From the NCBI GenBank assembly GCA_028641055.1, contig CM054059.1, positions 110,806,263-110,870,262 of the forward strand: a stretch of DNA of 64,000 nt. The letters are read 5' to 3'. This document shows positions 57,447 to 64,000 of the stretch, in pieces. Position 1 is the first letter of the stretch; the number at the start of each line of letters is the position of its first letter. The notes beneath the pieces are model-generated. The model was given only the letters and a program-made list of their open reading frames with translations, made no database searches and was not told where the DNA came from. The position numbers and the translations under genes are program-made. This DNA comes from Alopecurus myosuroides (lineage: Eukaryota; Streptophyta; Magnoliopsida; Poales; Poaceae).

Positions 57447-59800
57447 GTTAACCATGAACGGCACGAGTCCGGGTTTTAGGCCATTGACGAAAGCATGCAT
57501 TGCTTGTACGTCAGTTACTCCAAAGCAACTATTCTTCATTGCTGTCCACCTGGAAATGAAATCCACGTATGGCTCATCCTCGAATTGGGTGCAACGGTTT
57601 AGCTGGTTGATGCTGTTCGGGCGTTTGTACGTTCCCCGGAAATGCTGAGTGAATACTCTAGCCATATCATCCCAGCTGTCGACTGTTCTTGATGGTAATC
57701 CATTGATCCAATCTCTGGCTCCGTCCAGCAACATTAGAGGAAGAAACTTGATAGCTTCCAGGTCTGTCCCATTGTTGATCTGGACGGCTGTATAGTAATC
57801 CGAGAGCCAGGTATCCGGGTTTGTGCTGCCGGTGTATTTCTGGTACGTTGGACCGACCTTGGCAAAGCCAGAATGCAGGGTTATTCTTCGGATCCTATCA
57901 GTAAAACACTTAGGACCAAAATATAGATCATCCTTCTCTGCTCTGTCAATGTGTGCAGAATATCTTCCGGCTGAATGGACAGAGGGGATCTGCTCCTGTC
58001 TCTTCCATTGTTGCGCGAACGCGCTTTTCCGGGATTATTTCTGTCTCTTCCGTGGTCGCGCCCTTTTGGATTAGGCGGAGTTCTGCTCCTGTGCCTTTCT
58101 TTGTCCTTAGGGGGTGTCCGGGATCTCTCACGCCTGTGAGGTATATCGTATCTTCCAGCTTTCTCAGCTGGGTTTCTCGGAGGTGGCATTATTTTGCCGT
58201 CGTTCCGGTGTTTGTCTTCCCGATCATGGGGTTTATGTCCATTTTTTGGGAGATGGGATCCGGTCCTAGACGCTGCATCCCGGTTGTCGGGTTTTTTCTC
58301 GTCTTTTCTCGGATCCTCTTTTTTATCCTTTGAGTTGTCTGAATCTCCGGGTTCTTCTGGTCCAGGTGCTCAAGCGGCGCAAGTAGCTGTTTTGCATAGG
58401 GCGGAGTTATCGTGCAGCCTCCCTGATCGCTCTTGGGCGCGTTGTTGCTGTTGCAATGCTTTTCCTAAGAAAGCATACACCCCTTGGAGTTTTTCCCCGT
58501 TGGAGTACAGATCGTTGTTAAGAATCGCGAACGCTGCTTCCGCGTTTTCTGCTGCGGTCTTGTATATTGGTTCGCCCTTGGCATCTTTGCTGTTTACCTG
58601 CTTTTGCCAAGATGGGTTATGGAACCTTTCTTTTGGCGGCAGTTCTTCCGGTCTTGCGATTCCGGGTAATCTAGTAGGTTTTAGCGCGGATCTATTCTTT
58701 CTCTCGTACTCCTCTATTTCTTCCTTCATGACCTTGATGTCATTATGGGTTTGTTGGAGATGTTGCCGAGATCTGAGTAGATGTTGCTGTTGCCGTTGGA
58801 AAGCTTGTCTCCTGGCTTCCAGCATCTCAGGGGGTTCATCTGGTCCCACTGGTGTTTGCAATAGTTCATGCTCTTCCTGTTCCGTCATTGGCGGAGCAAT
58901 GATTTCTTTGGATTTCTTCTCCGCAGGCTTTGTTCCGCTGACATCTCCTACTTCCAGGTTTTCCTCAGCGAGATCAGCTGATTTTTTCTTTCGGATTTTG
59001 TATTGGAGTTTTTTAGCAGCACGGTGCTTTTTCTTGGAAGAGGGAGGTTTTTTGACAGGTTCATCTTCTGTCATCTCCTTGACATTGGGGAATATCGGAG
59101 AAGTTTCTCCATCTTCTCTCTCTTCCTCTGGCGGAGGGGTTTTAGGGGTTTCCTGGCTGCCGGCGTCCGTGGTATCAGCCGGTTTCGCCATTAGAACTTC
59201 ATGGAATCCCTCTTGAAAGGACTTAACCTTTCTTACGAAGGCGTCCTCATCTTCGTCTTCGGAGTCGAAGTTATCTGATCCGGTTTCCGACTCCAACCTC
59301 GCCTCAATGGCGGCAAGCACGGATTCTGCTTCCGAGTTCATCGTCTTGTTGACGGATGTCGGATCTTCCGCCTCTGTGACGGGTGTTTGATCTTTCGTCT
59401 CTATGACGGGTGCGTTGTTATCTGCCTCTTGCACGGGATTTCCGTCATCCGTGTTTTCGGCGATTTCGGATTGCACCATGCCGATAAAGTGTGTATCACT
59501 TTTTTGTCGGCGATCTGAGCAGAATCCGGCATCATAGTCATCTTTGACTGGGTATAGGGCGGGTGGGATAAATTTGCTTCCACCGCAAAACCCCATTGCT
59601 TCTGCAGTTAGTCCGATAAAGATGTTAGCAGTTCCTATCGGTAACACGCAGGCACTTACCAGGTGGTTTTGCGCCGGTATGTAGGATCCGTTGTCGAGGA
59701 AGCGCCCGACGTCGTTGTCGAACTCCAAGCTTCCGACAGTGATTGATCTTCCGATTCTGCCAAGTATCCCAGATCGGAACTTCACGCCTGACGTCGTTTG
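57447..59800 (-). pseudogene. Element V gag with Arg/Ser-rich segment
   Basis: A 471-codon open frame (59785-58370) starts after a frame change beside the PBS. It holds the N-terminal domain (TVGSLEFDNDVGRFLDNGS), an acidic linker, a Lys-rich block and a coiled-coil (MKEEIEEYERKN). After a stop at 58370 come an Arg/Ser-rich stretch (RRERSRTPPKDKERHRSRTP) and the capsid domain (VFTQHFRGTYKRPNSINQL). The sequence is collinear with Y's gag and keeps several codons that are stops in Y. It ends abruptly at 57447 inside the capsid domain, where the inverted LTR piece is joined. It cannot make a complete Gag. Confidence 0.87.
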
Positions 59801-59820
59801 CCCCCACGGTGGGCGCCAAC

Positions 59821-60376
59821 TGTCGAGACATCGTAGTAGTTTTCATAGACGGGGGTGCCATGAGACTACGGTAGAGACGTGGGGTAACGGGATGTAGCGT
59901 AGTAAACACAGAACGCAGGATTTACCCAGGTTCGGTACGTCGCGACAGTACGACGTGCCTACTCCTGCACTTCTCACTAATCAGGACTAAAGCCTGGATA
60001 CAGGATTACAATGTGAGGTTTAGATCTAAGCTATTCGACGAGGATGAACTTCTCGGCGAGTTGGCCTAGAGCTTTTCTCTTATTCGTTCGTTGTTTAATC
60101 TATCTCCCGTCCAGCTTTATATAATAGCTGGATTAGGGCTTACAGAATAAGAAACCTAGAAGTCTACGGTAACTTGTAACTTGGAAAGCAAGAAATCCGT
60201 CTTCTCCTCCAAGCCAGATCACGTGGACCGTGATCCGGGTTCTTCTAGAATCCGGCTTCCGTGCGTCGGGTTACTGGGCCGCCCAATGGATCTAAGCCCA
60301 CTACCATTTAGGCCACCCTGGTAATCCGGCACTTTGTCTACCATCTTCTATACTCCTATTTGGTATATATCCGACA
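59821..60376 (-). repeat. 5' LTR of element V
   Basis: 556 bp from TGTCGAGACATC to ATATCCGACA on the plus strand. Same family as Y and the 1794 solo LTR. The PBS lies at about 59800-59820 (reverse complement TTGGCGCCCACCGTGGGGGC). Confidence 0.93.
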
Positions 60377-62930
60377 GCTCCAGTCCAACCCCAAGGGCAT
60401 CTACAACAAGGATACCGTAAATTTCCAAGACGACAAATTAAGTTCACATGGCAACAGAAGAATGGCCAAACGTGGCTTACCTGCAAGCTTTTGGGCAAAG
60501 GGGCGGACCAGGCCGACAAGACCACTGTCATGCTTGGCACCCGCGTCCTCCAATTTCCTTAGCGCCCCTTGAGCCTCGACGAACTTCCCCTCAAGATCAG
60601 ATGAATGCTTGCGAGTGGACTCCAGCTCCTTTCGGGAGGATTCCAGCTCAGCTTCAAGGGTTTTCACCCGAGCGACAACTTCAGACTTTTCAGTCTTCAG
60701 GCGGGTGACTTCATCTGTAGAACAAAGTATACAGCTGGAGCAACCTTCACAATCAAGAAAAACAGTAAAATATAGGTTACGTGGAATAACTTACCTTGAA
60801 GAGAACGGTCGTCCTCGACGAGCCGATCGCGATCCACCCAAAGGGAAACGCAATCCGCCTCAGCCGAAAGCACTCGACGACCGATAGCAGCAAGGGAATC
60901 AAGGAGAGTCTGCAAAAGCCCAAGACAAAAATTCAAGTTAGGGACGAAATCACATGAGCCTATACACGACTGTACACAGTCGAGTATAGCCTCGGGGGAT
61001 ACTCCCATCGGGAGCACTGCCGTGCACCCGGTAGAATCAAGGAAAACGGAAAGGAAACAAATTCAACTTGAGTCCGTGGCTAACCGGACGCAATTAACCA
61101 TGGCCTAGGGGGCTACTCCCATCGAGAGCACTGTCGTGCACCCGATAGAAATTACGAAAAAACAAAGTGAAAGATGCGAGAAGAAAGGATAAACTTACTT
61201 GGCCTTGGGTAGTAGACAGAGGATCCGCCGAGCTGCCCGAAACCTCCTTGTTTGTAGAAGCTCCACCCGCGAAACCAGGTAGCTCGTACTCAGGAGTCGC
61301 GGCTGCCCTTACGGGACTTGGAGATCTTCGGGCAGCTTCTGCGGCTAGAACTTCTCCCACGGCTACTTCTTTCCTCTTCATAGAGGGAATCGAAGAAGCA
61401 TACCGGCCAGGGCAGATGGTCGTGAGGCAGCTGTTGAAGAAAAAGTCAGACAAAGATCCAGAACAAGAAAAAGATTCGCGACTAGGGAACAACGCACAAG
61501 AAAGACTTACTCATCCTCATCGTCATCGTCCAGAATGTCCACATTCCAGGCGGTGGGAACCTTCGACTTACGTCCTAGGGGAGGAAGCACATTGAGGGGA
61601 GGCACTTGAAGAGGCTCAGTGGCCTTAATGGACTCATCACCCAAGGAACTACCCTTAGAAGTGACTTTGTCTTCTTCGGGCTTACGGCGCTTGCGGCGCT
61701 GGAGCTGCTCGCTATGCGACTCCTCCTCCTCGTCCATATACTCGTGCTCAGAGCTCGAGTCAGCCTCAGCGACTTTGGTCTCGAGAGGAGCGTCCACGTT
61801 ACTCGCTAGAAGATATGATGCCTCTTCTGCAGTAATGGGAGGGTAGCACGTCAACACGTTCAAGCTCTATGGAGATAAAAAAGGAGGAGAAGGAAATATT
61901 CTCAATCGACAAAAAATCATACTATAAGAAACAAAAGAAGAACAACAACAAACTCACCTCGGCTGGGGGAGGTTTCGAAGCCTCGAATGGCTCGAGAGAA
62001 CAGGCCGGGAAGGCCTCTCCCTTCTTCAGCTTGGTGATGGCCGCGATCTTTTTCTCGAACTCAGCATTCGAGAGAATGTCTTCGCAGGCGCGGCTCAGAT
62101 CTTGGGTGCCCTGATACTCCCACATGGTCGACGGCCTCTCCTAGAGGGTCTAGATCCTCCGCCGAAAGAATACACTTGCAAAGTGCAACCCATTCAACGG
62201 AACCCCCATCGCCTTGTCGCGGAAGCTCGCTATCTTCGCAAGTAGGGGGGACGACCTTGCTATCTTCAGTGGTGAGCTTGTGCGCATAGGACTTCCTCCG
62301 CTTCAGAATGGCGAATGGGTGGAACTGAGGAGCTCCACCCGTGCTATTGTCGATTACGTAGAACCACTTCCTTCGCCATCCTTGCGCGGAGTCGACGAAG
62401 TACATCTCCATGTAGGGGATGTCCGTCCTTGCTTGGATCCACAAGCCCCCGGTGCGCAACGGCTCTCCCAGCTTCTCGCCTGGTCGCGACTTCTCCCGGA
62501 AGATTCACACCTTCAAAAGGGCCTTCCAGAGACCCCAGTGCGGGCGAATGCCCAGGTAGTACTCGCAAAACATGCTAAAGCACGATATGTGCTGAATCGC
62601 GTTTGGAGGCAGGTCGTGCAGCTGCATGCCATAGACATACACCAGCCCGAGAAGAAAAGGATGGAGAGGGAGAGAAATACCGCGCGAGACGTGTTCAGCG
62701 AAGAACACGCACTCGTTCGCGTGAGGATTGGGTACCTCTTCCTTCTTGGACAGGGGCACGCGCTTGTCGCCATCGGGAGGAAGCAGCCCTTCCCGTTGTA
62801 TCTCGTTGATGCTCTTCTTGGTGGTGTTGGTGGAGCGCCAATCGCCCGTTTTCACGGCGGGCGGCGCGGAAGCATATCCAACTTCTTTCGACGACGACGC
62901 GGCGGCGCTGCGTTTCTTTCCTCCGGCCAT

Positions 62931-63319
62931 TGGAGCTCTCTGGTGCTTGCAGAGCAGGAGGTGTGCGCGGGGAGGAAGAAGAGGAGAAAATGGCCGGGAG
63001 ATTTACCCATCTCCTAAGGACAGCTGCTTATACACAGGCCGGGCTAATCCGAACCGTGGATTTGGCGACGTGGCGCCCATCGCGGACGCCACGCGTGAAG
63101 TGGAAACAAGGCGGCGGTGAACAGTGCCTCTGCCACGATCTTTGCAGCAGATCGTGCGCATTTATAGCATGTGGCTCGCGGAAAAATCGGAAGCGACCTA
63201 TCGTTTCCGGTCAAAAGCTGACAAGGTGGGCCAGCATGCTCTGCTTCGCTCTATCACGTCCCATCGGGAGGAGTCAGAATAGATGGGTGCGCAGTGACAT
63301 CACGGCGCACCTCATAAAA
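62931..63319 (-). promoter_or_regulatory. Upstream region of Z's antisense gene (inferred promoter)
   Basis: The first ATG of the antisense gene is at 62930, and this is the only non-coding stretch before the repeat array. No TATA box could be fixed with confidence. The promoter role is inferred from position. Confidence 0.3.
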
Positions 63320-63670
63320 ACACGAAAACTCTTTCGCATAAGCTCCCTGACACGAAATTTCTTTCGTATGGGCGTATCAAGATACGAAAACTCTTTCGCA
63401 TAAGCTCCATGACACGAAATTTCTTTCGTATGGGCGTATCAAGATGCGAAAACTCTTTCGCATAAGCATCCTAACACGAAATTTCTTTCATATGGGCATA
63501 TCAAGACGCAAAAACTCTTTTCACATAAATATCCAAACACGAAATCTCTTTCGTATAGGTACAACAAGGCGCGAAAACATCTATCGCATAAAATCTCCAG
63601 ACACGAAAACTCTTTCGTATGGGCAAGATATTACGAACGCAAAAATCTCTTTTGCGTAAGTACAACAAGA
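63320..63670. repeat. Array of ~31-bp repeats with CGAAA/TTTCG inverted repeats
   Basis: About eleven monomers of 30-32 bp alternate as two subtypes, CACGAAATTTCTTTCGTATGG and TACGAAAACTCTTTCGCATAA, giving a 62-bp higher-order unit. Most monomers hold CGAAA, four bases, TTTCG, a short hairpin. The left part is the most regular and the right part diverges. It lies in the 3' untranslated part of Z. Confidence 0.9.
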
Positions 63671-64000
63671 AAAGAAAATTTCTTCACTCGAAAATTCTCA
63701 AGATGATAATCGCGAGTGTACAGCTCCTGCCACTATCACATGATGTATTCACACATCCCTACCCTGGATCGTTCAGCCGACTAGGCACATATGGATGCCG
63801 TATTCTTTCGAGTATGAAGGTAAGACCCAAAGATCTCTCTTATGGGCCTGGAATCGCACTCAAGCTGCATCCTCTGGTAAATTTCCGTGTCAACAACACG
63901 AAGAAAAATCCTAGCGGATGCACCGGGTACCCCTATAGGTTAAGTTCGACTCGGTAAGACCTCCACGGCCCAGTCCCAATGATCACCTCACCGGATTCGA
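63671..64000. other. 3' region of element Z, no gene seen
   Basis: No ORF, polypurine tract or LTR start was recognised before the window ends. Confidence 0.4.

Larger units (their letters stand above)
57260..60376 (-). mobile_element. Element V: rearranged Tat-type Gypsy (Y family) with inverted LTR piece
   Basis: From right to left: a full 556-bp 5' LTR (59821-60376), PBS, and gag to about 57447, then a 187-bp LTR fragment in inverted orientation (57260-57446). The pol genes and a normal 3' LTR are absent. GCTCC at 60377-60381 recurs at 57244-57248, with an 11-bp filler between it and the inverted piece. Z's antisense exon frame continues across if V and the filler are ignored, which supports a single insertion event. 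Confidence 0.85.
55749..62930 (-). pseudogene. Element Z antisense gene, multi-exon, split by V
   Basis: On the strand opposite to pol, the first block starts MAGGKKRSAAASSSK at 62930. It contains the PF04195-like signature (FLLGLVYVYGMQLHDLPPNA, CEYYLGIRPHWGLW), directly comparable to the domain in Y. Further exon-like blocks with GT/AG borders lie near 62460-61980, 61863-61510, 61440-61200, 60910-60795, 60715-60480 (coiled coil, KTLEAELESSRKELESTRKH) and 60400-57040 (interrupted by V). Then come 56990-56815, 56580-56350 and 56300-55749. A stop near 57046 and frame changes indicate decay. The exact exon list is approximate. Function is unknown; the coiled coil and acidic regions recur in Y's copy, so the architecture is conserved between families. 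Confidence 0.7.
53573..64000 (+). mobile_element. Element Z: Tat-type Gypsy, RNase H to 3' region, open to the right
   Basis: This plus-strand element is cut at its left by X. It holds RNase H and integrase (53573-55416), a long antisense gene on the minus strand (55749-62930, interrupted by V), a promoter-like stretch, and a tandem-repeat array near the right edge. The 3' LTR is not reached by 64000. Confidence 0.85.

Noticed and set aside
58194..59216. 340-codon plus-strand ORF opposite V gag
   Set aside because: Ser/Phe/Cys-rich low-complexity reading antisense to the acidic/basic gag linker. The gag frame explains the openness.
63320..63670. Possible CRISPR-like array (repeats of similar length)
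   Set aside because: The genome is eukaryotic, the 'spacers' are themselves repeat monomers, and no cas genes exist. It is a tandem satellite-like array.

Overview
The window reads as a transposon-dominated chromosome segment of a large-genome grass, most likely Pooideae and possibly Triticeae. This rests on the LTR families: Athila-type Gypsy elements whose LTRs begin TGATACGTC and end GGGTCATCA, and Tat-type Gypsy elements with antisense ORFs. It also rests on monocot-style snRNA promoter signals and GC-rich host exons. No prokaryotic features are visible. The species call is inference; the family calls come from sequence motifs.

Region 1 (1-19074) is a stack of Athila-lineage Gypsy elements nested about six deep, with strands mostly alternating. 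Element E (-) is cut by D (+), D by C (-), C by B (+), B by A (-), and A carries a solo LTR with a clean 5-bp target duplication. A keeps gag and protease but no reverse transcriptase or integrase. D keeps a decayed RNase H and integrase. Region 2 (19075-21510) is LTR-type sequence with a partly duplicated 3' end.

Region 3 (about 21511-29975) is a low-copy island holding the only host genes seen. It contains a truncated Harbinger-like DNA transposon and a complete-looking U5 spliceosomal RNA gene (USE, TATA box, loop I, Sm site, 3' box). It also contains a 320-bp Helitron and a three-exon gene for a 275-residue TPR protein on the minus strand. Last comes a 1456-bp Mutator-like element with a perfect 9-bp target duplication that carries a chimera of BAHD acyltransferase and DUF2828 fragments plus a 22-bp minisatellite.

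Region 4 (about 29976-64000) is a second nest, of Tat-type Gypsy elements. Z (+, open to the right) was entered by X (-), which was entered by Y (-; 12,056 bp, intact ends, 5-bp target duplication, LTRs about 2% diverged). Z's antisense gene was separately entered by V, whose internal inverted LTR fragment looks like an autointegration product. X, Y and Z all carry a gene-like ORF running antisense to pol (PF04195-type in Y and Z). Z ends in an array of about 31-bp repeats, each with a CGAAA/TTTCG inverted repeat.

The transposon genes no longer work as a system: stops, frameshifts and lost catalytic residues are common. The U5 gene and the TPR gene look intact.
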